A DNA stretch of 64,000 bases from NCBI GenBank assembly GCA_964469565.1, contig CAYXZD010000008.1:1-64000 (forward strand). The letters run 5' to 3'. Position 1 is the stretch's first letter. The number at the start of each line of letters is the position of its first letter. The notes beneath the pieces are model-generated. The model was given only the letters and a program-made list of their open reading frames with translations, did not search any database and had not been told where the DNA came from. Below, one piece after another: positions 42,691-51,830 of the stretch. The translations under genes were made by a program, and so were the position numbers. The DNA is from GCA-2720975 sp964469565. GTDB lineage: Bacteria > Planctomycetota > UBA1135 > GCA-002686595.

Positions 42691-44295
42691 ATGACGATTC
42701 AGCTTTACGACTCTGTTGCGCGCACCAAGCTGCCGCTCGTACCCATCACTCCTGGCAAGATTGGGATGTATGTGTGTGGCCCGACCGTCTACGACGATTG
42801 TCACGTGGGGCATCTCATGGGGCCGGTCGTGTTTGATAGTGTGGCGCGTTGGTTGGTGGCACGAGGATATGAGGTTCGCTTCGTCAATAACATCACCGAC
42901 ATTGACGACAAAATCATCAACCGCGCGATTGCATCGGGTGAAGCCTGGTCACAGATCGCCGAACGGTATACGGCTCAATACTTGGATTTCTTAGAGGAAC
43001 TCTCGGTGGTGACGGTGACCGATCACCCGCGTTGCTCGGAGTATGTTTCAGAGATGATTGAGTTCATCGAAGAACTCGTCGCGGCGGACAAAGCTTACGC
43101 CGCATCCGATGGCGTCTACTTTGATGTGGCACAGCAGGACGGGTACGGCAAGCTCTCTGGGCGTAAACTCGACGACATGATGGCGGGCGCACGGGTCGAG
43201 GCAAGTGCCGGGTTGCGTCACCCTGCAGACTTCGCACTGTGGAAAAACGTGAAGCCGGGTGAGCCCAGTTGGGAAAGTCCCTTCGGGGCCGGCCGTCCAG
43301 GCTGGCACATTGAGTGCTCCGTCATGTCATCCCAGTTGCTAGGCAGTGCCTTCGATATTCATGGGGGTGGCGATGACTTGAAGTTCCCTCATCATGAAAA
43401 CGAGATCGCTCAGTCGGAGGCCCACGGTGATGCGTATGCGAAACATTGGATGCACAACGGCTTGATTCAATATGAGGGCCGCAAGATCTCCAAGAGTGAC
43501 CCGCGGATGCAAGAGACGGAGTTCTCTCAGCAGTTTCAGGCGCGATGGTTGCTCGATCGGTATGGAGCTGCGGCCGTCCGATTCTTCTTGCTGCGCACGC
43601 CCTACGGACGTCCAGTGGACTTCGGGCCTGACGTACTCGATGGTGCTCAGAAAGGACTCGTGCGAGTGCTTCGACTACTGTCTCCCGTGCTGGAAGACAG
43701 CGCCGTTCGTTCCCTAGAGGATGTTTGCAACGTGCCGCTTCCTCCCGCCCAGGCCGCAGCCCGCGAGGCCTTTTGCTCAGCGATGGACGATGACTTCAAT
43801 ACGGGCGAAGCCATCGCAGCGTTGTTTAGCCTAGCGCGCGAATTACGTGAGCAAGGCGAAGGCGACAGTGAACCCGGGCTATGTGTACTGAGGGACTTGG
43901 GCCGCATCCTTGGGTTATTCCAGCCGGGCGACGATGGGTTCGCTTCAAATAGCGGAGGGGACGAACGAGATCGCCTAGGAGTTGTGCTTGATGCATTGCT
44001 GCGTGTACGGGCGGCTGCCCGTGAAGCGCGGGAATACTCTACGGCGGATGGTGTCCGCGACTTGCTCCTGGCGCAGGGGGTGACCGTCAACGATGGTGCG
44101 GAGGGGGCTACCTGGGATGAAGATCCTGGTACTCCGGTTGATTTGCGCGTCCTTCTCGATGGCGCGATGGGGTTGCGCGAAGCAGCTCGCGATCGCAAGG
44201 ACTACGCCACAGCAGACGATGTTCGCGATCAACTTGCACTGGCGGGAGTGAACGTGGCTGATGTGGGTTCGGCCTCAAACTGGGAGTGGAAGTAG
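42691..44295 (+). CDS. cysS: Cysteinyl-tRNA synthetase
   Basis: A 534-aa class I aminoacyl-tRNA synthetase. Motifs are GMYVCGPTVYDDCHVGHL (HIGH-type signature with the zinc-binding Cys), the zinc ligands in WHIECSVMS, FPHHENEIAQSEA, and KISKSDP (KMSKS-type). It charges tRNA-Cys. It is longer than the common 460-480 residues because the C-terminal helical segment is present twice (AAREAREYSTADGVRDLLLA and GLREAARDRKDYATADDVRD). No RBS is obvious; TATTGATCT precedes the ATG. Confidence 0.95.
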   Translation: MTIQLYDSVARTKLPLVPITPGKIGMYVCGPTVYDDCHVGHLMGPVVFDSVARWLVARGYEVRFVNNITDIDDKIINRAIASGEAWSQIAERYTAQYLDFLEELSVVTVTDHPRCSEYVSEMIEFIEELVAADKAYAASDGVYFDVAQQDGYGKLSGRKLDDMMAGARVEASAGLRHPADFALWKNVKPGEPSWESPFGAGRPGWHIECSVMSSQLLGSAFDIHGGGDDLKFPHHENEIAQSEAHGDAYAKHWMHNGLIQYEGRKISKSDPRMQETEFSQQFQARWLLDRYGAAAVRFFLLRTPYGRPVDFGPDVLDGAQKGLVRVLRLLSPVLEDSAVRSLEDVCNVPLPPAQAAAREAFCSAMDDDFNTGEAIAALFSLARELREQGEGDSEPGLCVLRDLGRILGLFQPGDDGFASNSGGDERDRLGVVLDALLRVRAAAREAREYSTADGVRDLLLAQGVTVNDGAEGATWDEDPGTPVDLRVLLDGAMGLREAARDRKDYATADDVRDQLALAGVNVADVGSASNWEWK

Positions 44296-44630
44296 ATTCA
44301 GGTCCCGTTGATCGCAAACGGATTCGGAGATTTGCGCGGGCAGCCTTGCTCGACGGGGCCGCAGGCTCGGGACGGATTGACCTAGCCGCCGGGTAGCCCA
44401 GCCCTCAATTGAATCTACTGGCCGCCTGATTGGGTTCAGCATCGGGTTGGCCCGTTCCTAGACTGAGCTGTGTGAAATCCACGCTAAGAGGGCTGCGGCC
44501 AATGTTTTTACGTTTTCTATACGTCCGCAGCTTCGCGCGGTGCGTCTGGAGCAGTGGATAATTCAGCCCCGCTCCGATCTCCCTCCCTTCTCAAGGGCCT
44601 ACGGCCCCGTCTACCACGCCCCGCCAACCC
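44296..44630. other. 335-nt gap between cysS and the metalloprotease gene
   Basis: It holds an inverted repeat GCTGCGG (44492-44498) / CCGCAGC (44525-44531) flanking a T-rich stretch with TATACG at 44518-44523, a possible -10 inside an operator-like palindrome. No terminator with a U-tract and no coding frame are seen. Confidence 0.4.
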
Positions 44631-46355
44631 ATGATCTCCAAGACTCTCCTTTCAGTACTCATTCCCAGTGTTCTCAGCGCAACAGTCGCTGCCCAATCGA
44701 GCGAACCCCTTCCTTTTCCAGGAGTCTTGACGGGTCCCGGTCAGCAGGACGGAGTGCTTGAGTTCGACACGGACCGGGCCGTAGTCGAGGCACTCGCTGG
44801 TCGAGACTCCGTGCACTTGGTCGGCGTCCCCATGCCCAGCGGGCAGTCTCTGACCCTCGATCTTGAGCGGGTCGACTTCCAATGGGCTCAACTCGGCTTG
44901 TTTGTAGATGGTGTGCGCGCAGAATTCGATCACAGTGACCTTTCCTTCTGGAAGGGAACGGTGGTGGGAGTGCGTGACACGGAAGTCTTCTTGTCCTTCT
45001 CGAATGTGGGTAGTTACGGCTGGATTCACGACGGTGTGGACTACACACACCTGAGCTCAATGCCCTCGGTGGATGGCAGCTGGGAGCAAGCTCGTATGCG
45101 CCTGTACACCGATGCGGCATTGAACGCAGCGGGATCGGGTACGGGCCTTCGTACGATGGGCCAGTGTCTCAGTGCTTCCCTCAGTCAAGGTGTGCTCGCC
45201 CCCCCGGGTAAGAACCCTGTCGATGTGTCACCCCCGACCTACGGCGCCGCTCAAAAGCTCGAGTGCAAGATGGCCATCGAAACGGACAATCAGTTGTACA
45301 AGAAGTGGAACAACCTCAACGCCTGCGAGACCTACGTGTTCACGTTGCTCGCAGCCATCAGCGATCGCTACGACACCCAGATCGACACCATTCTGACATT
45401 CCCCTACGTTCAGTTTTGGACGACTGCAAGTGATCCATGGACCAGCCAGGATGGGGGTGGGTCTGCTACCGACGTGCTTTCGGAGTTCCGTTCAGCCTGG
45501 TCGGGGAATATCCCGAATGGCGCCCATCTTGCACACTTTGTCTCGGGGGCCAATCTCGGAGGTGGTGTGGCCTACCTCGGCGTTCTTTGCAGTCAGAGTA
45601 ATGGGTTTGCGGTCAGCGGAAACATCGATGGCGGTGTGAGCTTCCCTGTGACTCAGGGCTCCAACACGTGGGACTTCATGGTGGTTGCCCACGAAACTGG
45701 GCACAACTTCGGCACCTCTCACACCCACGATTATTGCCCCCCCCTCGACAAGTGCTACACCAATTGTACGGGTAATACGCAGTGTACAAACCAAGGCACA
45801 ATCATGTCCTATTGCCACCTGTGTAGCGGAGGGATGAACAATATCACCACCTATTTCCACCCGACCGTCGTGAGCACCATGCGTTCAGGTGCAGTGTCGA
45901 GTTGTATCCCTAACTGGAATTCAAATAGCTTCACTACATTGTACTACGATGATTTTGAGAGCGGCGGTTTGGCTGCCAACGGGTGGACGAAGGTGAATGC
46001 TCGGCGCAAATCTGACTCGGCCCACGAAGGCAACAAGGGGGCCAAGATTCGCAAGAGCGGAAGCCTCAGCCGGGGCGTTGACACCAGCGGCCACAGCGAG
46101 GTCGTCGTGCGCTACTGGCGCAAGACCAAGAACTATGATGCGGGCGAGGAATTGCGCTTGCGCTACTCAACGAATGGTGGATCAAGCTGGAAGACTGCCG
46201 GCCAGACCGATGCGATTTCTTGGGGGTTCGTGGAGTACGCTCTGCCCGCTTCTGCTGGGAACAACTCAAACTTCATGATCATGTTCAAGTCCTTCGGCGG
46301 TGATGAGGCCAAGGAAAACGGGCGTATCGATCAGGTCGAGGTGCTCGGTCGCTAG
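44631..46355 (+). CDS. Secreted reprolysin-like zinc metalloprotease
   Basis: A 574-aa protein with an N-terminal signal peptide (LLSVLIPSVLSATVAAQ). The zinc motif VVAHETGHNFGTSHTH gives HExxHxxGxxH with His354, Glu355, His358 and His364, followed by a Cys-rich stretch and the Met-turn TIMSYCH. This is the metzincin (M12B/M43-like) layout. The propeptide-like first 200 residues have Cys at GQCLSASL. A C-terminal beta domain (RYWRKTKNYDAGEELRLRYS region) resembles adhesive or MAM-like modules. It probably degrades extracellular protein. A U-tract terminator follows at 46384-46415. Confidence 0.85.
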   Translation: MISKTLLSVLIPSVLSATVAAQSSEPLPFPGVLTGPGQQDGVLEFDTDRAVVEALAGRDSVHLVGVPMPSGQSLTLDLERVDFQWAQLGLFVDGVRAEFDHSDLSFWKGTVVGVRDTEVFLSFSNVGSYGWIHDGVDYTHLSSMPSVDGSWEQARMRLYTDAALNAAGSGTGLRTMGQCLSASLSQGVLAPPGKNPVDVSPPTYGAAQKLECKMAIETDNQLYKKWNNLNACETYVFTLLAAISDRYDTQIDTILTFPYVQFWTTASDPWTSQDGGGSATDVLSEFRSAWSGNIPNGAHLAHFVSGANLGGGVAYLGVLCSQSNGFAVSGNIDGGVSFPVTQGSNTWDFMVVAHETGHNFGTSHTHDYCPPLDKCYTNCTGNTQCTNQGTIMSYCHLCSGGMNNITTYFHPTVVSTMRSGAVSSCIPNWNSNSFTTLYYDDFESGGLAANGWTKVNARRKSDSAHEGNKGAKIRKSGSLSRGVDTSGHSEVVVRYWRKTKNYDAGEELRLRYSTNGGSSWKTAGQTDAISWGFVEYALPASAGNNSNFMIMFKSFGGDEAKENGRIDQVEVLGR

Positions 46356-46383
46356 TGGGTCTAAACCCCATCGATGATGTACA

Positions 46384-46415
46384 GGCGGGAGCCCTAGGCG
46401 GCTCTCGCCTTTTTT
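46384..46415 (+). terminator. Rho-independent terminator of the metalloprotease gene
   Basis: GGCGGGAGCC, a 6-nt loop, then GGCTCTCGCC (nine Watson-Crick pairs and one G-U) followed at once by six T. It is 28 nt after the stop. Confidence 0.9.
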
Positions 46416-46430
46416 ATCGAAGGAGAGACT

Positions 46431-46868
46431 TCAGCGTTCCCATCCACGCTCGCGGAGCCAGTCCTCTAGCAAGACTAGGGCGGACCATGAGTCTTTGCGC
46501 TCCTTGCGCGCCGGGCCGGTGAAGCCAGCTTGCACGAGGCGGGCCTCGGCTTCCTTGGTGGAGAGCCGTTCGTCCGCTAACTCGATTCTCAAGGTGGGGA
46601 AGCGCTGTCCGAGTCGCTCGCAAAACGTCTGGACATCCTTCGCGCGCGCACCCTGGCTGCCATCCATATTGAGGGGTTGACCAACCAGGATCTGGGCAAT
46701 CTCGCGCTCGCGGAGGAGTTCATGGATCGCATCGAGCAGGCCTTCCCCATCTCCAGCACCGTGGTAGGTGGAGAGGGGCTCGACGGTGATGGCCAGTGCG
46801 TCTGCGAGTGCGAATCCGGTTCGCTTAGTGCCATGATCGATGGCGAGAACAGCCCCGGGAAGTTGCAC
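46431..46868 (-). CDS. ruvX: YqgF/RuvX-family putative Holliday junction resolvase
   Basis: A 145-aa RNase H-fold protein. The first acidic motif AIDHGTKRTGFALAD, ILVGQPLNMDGSQGARA and the motif ADERLSTKEAEARL with the late KDSWSALVLLEDWL match YqgF. The family is implicated in pre-16S rRNA maturation and possibly Holliday junction cleavage. It starts 3 nt after the manC stop, so the two are probably co-transcribed. It is the last gene of the minus-strand run beginning at alr. Confidence 0.9.
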   Translation of the reverse strand: MQLPGAVLAIDHGTKRTGFALADALAITVEPLSTYHGAGDGEGLLDAIHELLREREIAQILVGQPLNMDGSQGARAKDVQTFCERLGQRFPTLRIELADERLSTKEAEARLVQAGFTGPARKERKDSWSALVLLEDWLRERGWER

Positions 46869-46871
46869 GCG

Positions 46872-47921
46872 CTACACCTGGTCTGGGAATTGAGTGGCGA
46901 TTTGCGAAACGATGGAGCGCACATCCTGTGCCCGTTCCTTGGGGCACACCAGACTGGCTCCCTCTGTGTGAACGACCACGAGGTCGCTCACACCCACTAA
47001 AGCCGTGAGGTGACCAGGTGGCCCGTGGACCACATTGTCGGCTGCGTCCAAGGACACAAGATCGCCACCGCCTGCGTTGCGATTGCCAGTCCCTGCATCG
47101 GGCAGAACATCGGTCAGGGCTGGCCAAGAGCCGACATCGCTCCATTGAAAACGAGCGGGAACGACTTGGCAGTTGGTTTCTTTTTCGAGGATACCCACAT
47201 CCACGGAGACGGATTCTATCTGGGCGAAGGCCTGGGTGAGCTCAGTGTGGGGAAGTCTAGAGAGGGTATCGAGCTCGGGAGTGTGGCACTTCAAGGCTGC
47301 ACCAAATGACTGCGTGCTCCACACAAAAATTCCGCTGTTCCAATAATGGCCACCGGCACCCAAGAGTTCAAGCGCGCGGCTTGCATTGGGTTTTTCTTCA
47401 AATGCATCGACATGCAATGCGGTTCCCGATCCTGTGGGCGCCCCCTGGCGGATATAACCGTACTCGGTAGCGGGAGATGTGGGTTGAATCCCGAGGGTGA
47501 CGAGACTGCCAGTATTGGCAGCATTGAGGGCTTCTCGCAAGGTCTCTTGGAATGCAGTGCTTGGTGAGATGACATGGTCTGCCGGAAGAACTATCTGAAC
47601 GCTGTTTGGATCACGTGAGTGGATGATCCCTTGGGCGAGGGCTAGGCAGGGCAGGGTGTTGCGTGCGCAGGGTTCGATGATGAGATTCTCATCAGGCAGC
47701 TGAGGGAGATCGTTCCGAACCTGCGTGGCATGAGTGGAGCCACAAACGACTAGGATTCGTTGTGGATCCACCAAGCCCAGCAAACGGTGCCATGTGCCCT
47801 GCAGCAGCGTGTGCTCACCTACGACTCTCAGGAACTGTTTTGGGCAATGACTGCGGCTCGCCGGCCAAAAGCGGGTGCCGGAGCCGCCCGCCATAATCAC
47901 TGCATAAATCGACTTCTCCAT
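46872..47921 (-). CDS. manC: Mannose-1-phosphate guanylyltransferase
   Basis: A 349-aa nucleotidyltransferase. The signature YAVIMAGGSGTRFWPASR, then CPKQFL, LPADHVISP and VDVGILEKETNCQVV with ARFQWSDVGSW, define the GDP-mannose pyrophosphorylase family. It makes GDP-mannose from mannose-1-phosphate and GTP for surface glycans. The C-terminal isomerase domain of bifunctional ManC proteins is absent. TAGCAT lies 6 nt before the ATG, so it may have its own promoter inside the cluster. Confidence 0.92.
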   Translation of the reverse strand: MEKSIYAVIMAGGSGTRFWPASRSHCPKQFLRVVGEHTLLQGTWHRLLGLVDPQRILVVCGSTHATQVRNDLPQLPDENLIIEPCARNTLPCLALAQGIIHSRDPNSVQIVLPADHVISPSTAFQETLREALNAANTGSLVTLGIQPTSPATEYGYIRQGAPTGSGTALHVDAFEEKPNASRALELLGAGGHYWNSGIFVWSTQSFGAALKCHTPELDTLSRLPHTELTQAFAQIESVSVDVGILEKETNCQVVPARFQWSDVGSWPALTDVLPDAGTGNRNAGGGDLVSLDAADNVVHGPPGHLTALVGVSDLVVVHTEGASLVCPKERAQDVRSIVSQIATQFPDQV

Positions 47922-47927
47922 GTTGCC

Positions 47928-47933
47928 ATGCTA
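47928..47933 (-). promoter_or_regulatory. -10-like hexamer TAGCAT before manC
   Basis: TAGCAT ends 6 nt before the ATG at 47921, between the AsmA-like stop and manC. Confidence 0.35.
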
Positions 47934-47950
47934 CACGGCAAGGGCCTCCC

Positions 47951-50900
47951 TCAGAAGTGTCGAGTCCGCTTGCTATACGCAGGCAAGGGCAGTTTCTGGC
48001 CGGTCTCGGGTGGGGCGAAGAATTGGGAGAACAGCCCCCTGGCCATTACGACGGGCCGATCTAGGTCGCCGCGGATGCTGACCGAGAGCAGGCTGTTTTG
48101 GATCTTGTAGATCAGGCGTGTGATTGGGCCGAGTCGGTCAAGCAGGCTGTAGTTGACCTCAAGGTCGTGGTGAATGGACCCGCGCAAGTCCACCGTCCCC
48201 GATCCTACGAGGGAAAGCAGGTCACTCTTTAGGCGGATGTGATCCATCTCGATTTCGCCGCCAGCGATGGAGAAGCGGGTGTCAAAGTGTGAGAACGTCG
48301 CGGCAGTTTCAAACCCCAATTGGGAAAAGAGCACTTGGAATACTGGGATGGCCCACAGTCCCGAGTCCCTGAGACGTAATCTGCCTGCTCCCTGGATTCC
48401 CTCCATTTGAGCGAGGTTGCCGGTGAGTTGGATGTCGGCGTGTACCTTTCCTTGGTTTGCAAAATCGGAATTGAAGACTCCCCGTAAGAGCTGGGAGGCA
48501 TCTACGTTTGTCATTTCACCTGCGAGTGAAAAGGCGTAGGGCTCCTGGAAATCGAGCGAGAAAAATCCCGAGGGCGCAGACCCCTCACGGGTGATTGACT
48601 CCAGGCGTCCCCCCTCGAATACCCCATCGAAGGCCTCAACTGTGAAGCGTGGGTCAATATAGGTGGCTTGCATGCTAGCCTCGCTTAGTTTCCGGCCGGC
48701 AACTTCTCCCGCTAGGTCCTCAACCCGCGCAGTTGCGCGCACTCGACCCCCTGAATAATGAAGCTTCAGGTGGATGTCCTCAGCCTGTTCAACTACCACC
48801 GGGAGTCCAAGATCGATGGATCCACGGTGCAACGTAAGCGGTCCATCAAAGTGGACCCCGATCGATGCATCTGGCTCACGGGTGAGTTCTATCCACGCTC
48901 GATCGAGGTCGAGCGTACCTTTGCAATTCAACTCACCGAGCAGGGTCGTTAGCGTACGTTCGTCGAGTATGTGTCGGAGGTGCCTCTCGTCAATGGGCAA
49001 GCCCTGAGCGGTGGTTCGTGCTGAGAGCCATGAAGTCTGTGACGATGGATCGAAGGCTAACTCTTGGACTTCGACAGGCACGGCACCGACCTGGGCGACA
49101 AGCCGATTGGAAGTCCAACGTGTGCCGTCAAACCCTCCGCCGCCCTCGACACGGCTTAGAATGGGGGACTCCTCGGGCCCAACTCGAGTGAGGTGCGCAG
49201 CCCAGTCGACGCTGATCTGAGGGGCAGGGGGGGCACCCCCTTCGTTGGATGGCGCAAGGAGCAGGGTGGCGGAGTAGTCGAGTGTTCCGGCGGCTTCTGG
49301 TGCAGCCTTGCCGGATGCCACCGCTGAGTGGGTCCCCTCATCCACGAGCGTTGGAGATTCTGGTCCGGCGAGCGCTTCAATGATCGCTGTGACTTGGGGG
49401 GAACCCACGTCGAGTCCCGCTCCTGTCAATTCGAGGTGTGTAGTACTCCCTGCCGGGCTCACGGCGGACAAAAACGTAGGCACGGTTGATGGGTGCAGGG
49501 GGAGGTCAGCGCTGAGATTTGTCCACCAGCCGACTTCGACCGCATACGCTTGGGCGAAGATCTCAGACGGGTCAGTCTCCAGAGTCTTGCCGGGGTTCGA
49601 GTGAGGTTCTGGCGCCTCGGTCCAGCCGATGGCAACGGATGCTTGGCCACGAATGTTCTCGAAGCGCGAGGGGATCTGCGCTGGATTGGCCGCGAGAGGC
49701 TGGGTGCTGGAGCCCACTTGCAGCCAAGCATGGCCCCCTTGCTTGGGTAGGGTGATCACTTGTGCTCTGGCCTCGACCCCCCCCTCGAGTCCTACGAGGT
49801 CGAGGGTCCGAAGAGTTTCCGGAGCCAGCTTGTTTAGGCGGTCTCGCAGGATAGGGGAGTCTAGATCTATCGTCGGCGCCTCTACATTCCAGAAGGTCAG
49901 TTGACCTTCTGGGTGCGGCCGGGAGCCTCCGAGTAGCTCCACGCCTGTCCCCCCCCCCTCCACTTCGGCTTGCAAGTTGATGTCAAGAGTGGAGCGCCCG
50001 AGCGGCCTGCCATCTGCTTGAATCAGGAGTTGTCCACTAGCGCTGTTCAGGCGGACCCCTAGCGCTTCTGGAGAGAGTGCTGCCCCGCGGAAACCAATGA
50101 GCAGATCCGTCGACAGCTGAGGCTGCCCCGTCTGTCGAGCAAACCCCAATTCTAGGTCGATGTTTCCGGTTTCGAGGCCGTACTCGTCCCAGAGGCGCTC
50201 GCAACCCTCGATTCCGGAAAGACCCTGGAGCGCGACTTGGGAATCCTTGTCGATGCTCAGGCCGCGCGCTCGAATGTGGAGGTCAAATTGTTGAGGACGT
50301 CGTGGATCGAACTCAGAAAACTGGCTGAGGTGGAGGGGCTCGATATGGCTGGAACCGTGCAGTTCCACTTGAGTGACGCCATGCCTGCCTGCGAACTCGA
50401 TCAGTGAGAGGCGCGCGGATTTTTGCTGGAGGGGTGCGTTGAGGTGCGTGAGGAGACCACTGATTCCATCGAAACGTAGGGGGAATCCTAGATTGCGTTC
50501 CCCCCCCGCCTCTGGATTGGGATCCCCATGATAGGCGCACGAGGCCTGGCCGTTGGACACGAGGGCGACTGCGCGGGGGAGGCTCTCGGGTGCCAGACGA
50601 TCCCAGTTGTTGGGAACGTCCAAGCCGACAAACAACTCGACTTCACCCGCGGGCTGGAGCCCTTCAAACAACTCCTGAGCCCACTCGCCATTCCCGAGGA
50701 GTTCGACCAGATCGCGCTTGAGGGTGAGCCTGGGAACGTGACCCCAGACTTGGGCCTGACTCTTCGTACGGCAGGCTGCGCCGAGCAAAGCGAATCCCTC
50801 AAGATCGATCTCGTCGTGGTGAGCCGAGACGCTTGCACGCCCTTCCCATGCCTGGGGATCCCAAAAGGAGGTATCTGGCGTTGGCTGGAATCCTGCGAGG

Positions 50901-51826
50901 AGCTCTGCATGCACCTGGGTGACGCTGCGGGCGGAACTGTCCTCAAGCCAAGGGAGGGTAAAACTACCCCCCCGAAGGTTGGTCAAGACTTCGACGCTTG
51001 GAAGAGCCGCGTGCCCAAGCGACCAGCGACCGTGCAGGTCGAGGTCGAGAGTTCCCTCCGGTGAGTGCTGCTTGAGTGAGGCGAGTGAGTCGATCATCGG
51101 AAACCACTGCGCACCGAGTTGCAATTCTCGGACGGCTGCACGAAACGTGAGCTGCCCATTCAGGCCTAGGTCTGCCTGAACGTGGACCCCGCCTTGGTTC
51201 CCCCGAGCCGCGGGGCTCATGCTACCGATGAGCTGCGGGCGTCCGCTCCGACCAGGGCGGACGCAGGCGCGTGCGACCCCTAGCTCCAGATTCCCCCAGG
51301 CGGGAGTCTCGAGGCTGATGTGCAGGTCCTCTATCGCCAACGTGGGAGTGCTGGCCAGCCATGCGCCTTGGCTCGGCTCGCTTCCGGTTGTTCCCTGAAG
51401 ATTCTGTTCTAAGGCGGCTACGAGATCCTGACACAGGTGGAGGGATCCCCCTTGGGCCACCGCTTGCTGAACGTGAAACCCCTTGGCGAGGGACCAACCG
51501 AGCCGGACCTCCAAGTCGTTGAGGGCGAGTGCCTCACCGGGAACGAGGTAGGCAAGCCGTTGGATTTGAAGTGTGCGCTCCGTCCAGTTGATATGAGCGG
51601 CCCCGACTTCAATGCGACCTCCCTTCGCACCGAGGGCCTCAGAGAGACTCACTTGGAGCCAATCTTGGAGCCGCCCCGATTGGGGCAGTGTGAGGGCTAG
51701 GATCATCAGGATCCAGGCACACCAGCCCGCCGCTCTCAGCGACCGCAGCCAAGCGCGGGGACTCGCCCGCGGTCGGTTCTCCGGGGAGGCTGGTCGCACA
51801 GCTTCGTGATCAGGAGTACTCGCCAC
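47951..51826 (-). CDS. AsmA-like giant envelope protein
   Basis: A 1291-aa protein with one N-terminal transmembrane anchor (about residues 33-50) and a long, beta-rich extracytoplasmic part. The C-terminal 200 residues (AGRLRLRDSGLWAIPVFQ onward, then LVGSGTVDLRGSIHHDLEV) match the AsmA/TamB-type C-terminal region. Such proteins form long grooves bridging inner and outer membranes and move phospholipids. A run of ten C on the plus strand (49949-49958) lies in the gene. It starts 4 nt after the alr stop, so the two are an operon. Confidence 0.75.
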   Translation of the reverse strand: MASTPDHEAVRPASPENRPRASPRAWLRSLRAAGWCAWILMILALTLPQSGRLQDWLQVSLSEALGAKGGRIEVGAAHINWTERTLQIQRLAYLVPGEALALNDLEVRLGWSLAKGFHVQQAVAQGGSLHLCQDLVAALEQNLQGTTGSEPSQGAWLASTPTLAIEDLHISLETPAWGNLELGVARACVRPGRSGRPQLIGSMSPAARGNQGGVHVQADLGLNGQLTFRAAVRELQLGAQWFPMIDSLASLKQHSPEGTLDLDLHGRWSLGHAALPSVEVLTNLRGGSFTLPWLEDSSARSVTQVHAELLAGFQPTPDTSFWDPQAWEGRASVSAHHDEIDLEGFALLGAACRTKSQAQVWGHVPRLTLKRDLVELLGNGEWAQELFEGLQPAGEVELFVGLDVPNNWDRLAPESLPRAVALVSNGQASCAYHGDPNPEAGGERNLGFPLRFDGISGLLTHLNAPLQQKSARLSLIEFAGRHGVTQVELHGSSHIEPLHLSQFSEFDPRRPQQFDLHIRARGLSIDKDSQVALQGLSGIEGCERLWDEYGLETGNIDLELGFARQTGQPQLSTDLLIGFRGAALSPEALGVRLNSASGQLLIQADGRPLGRSTLDINLQAEVEGGGTGVELLGGSRPHPEGQLTFWNVEAPTIDLDSPILRDRLNKLAPETLRTLDLVGLEGGVEARAQVITLPKQGGHAWLQVGSSTQPLAANPAQIPSRFENIRGQASVAIGWTEAPEPHSNPGKTLETDPSEIFAQAYAVEVGWWTNLSADLPLHPSTVPTFLSAVSPAGSTTHLELTGAGLDVGSPQVTAIIEALAGPESPTLVDEGTHSAVASGKAAPEAAGTLDYSATLLLAPSNEGGAPPAPQISVDWAAHLTRVGPEESPILSRVEGGGGFDGTRWTSNRLVAQVGAVPVEVQELAFDPSSQTSWLSARTTAQGLPIDERHLRHILDERTLTTLLGELNCKGTLDLDRAWIELTREPDASIGVHFDGPLTLHRGSIDLGLPVVVEQAEDIHLKLHYSGGRVRATARVEDLAGEVAGRKLSEASMQATYIDPRFTVEAFDGVFEGGRLESITREGSAPSGFFSLDFQEPYAFSLAGEMTNVDASQLLRGVFNSDFANQGKVHADIQLTGNLAQMEGIQGAGRLRLRDSGLWAIPVFQVLFSQLGFETAATFSHFDTRFSIAGGEIEMDHIRLKSDLLSLVGSGTVDLRGSIHHDLEVNYSLLDRLGPITRLIYKIQNSLLSVSIRGDLDRPVVMARGLFSQFFAPPETGQKLPLPAYSKRTRHF

Positions 51827-51830
51827 GTGA

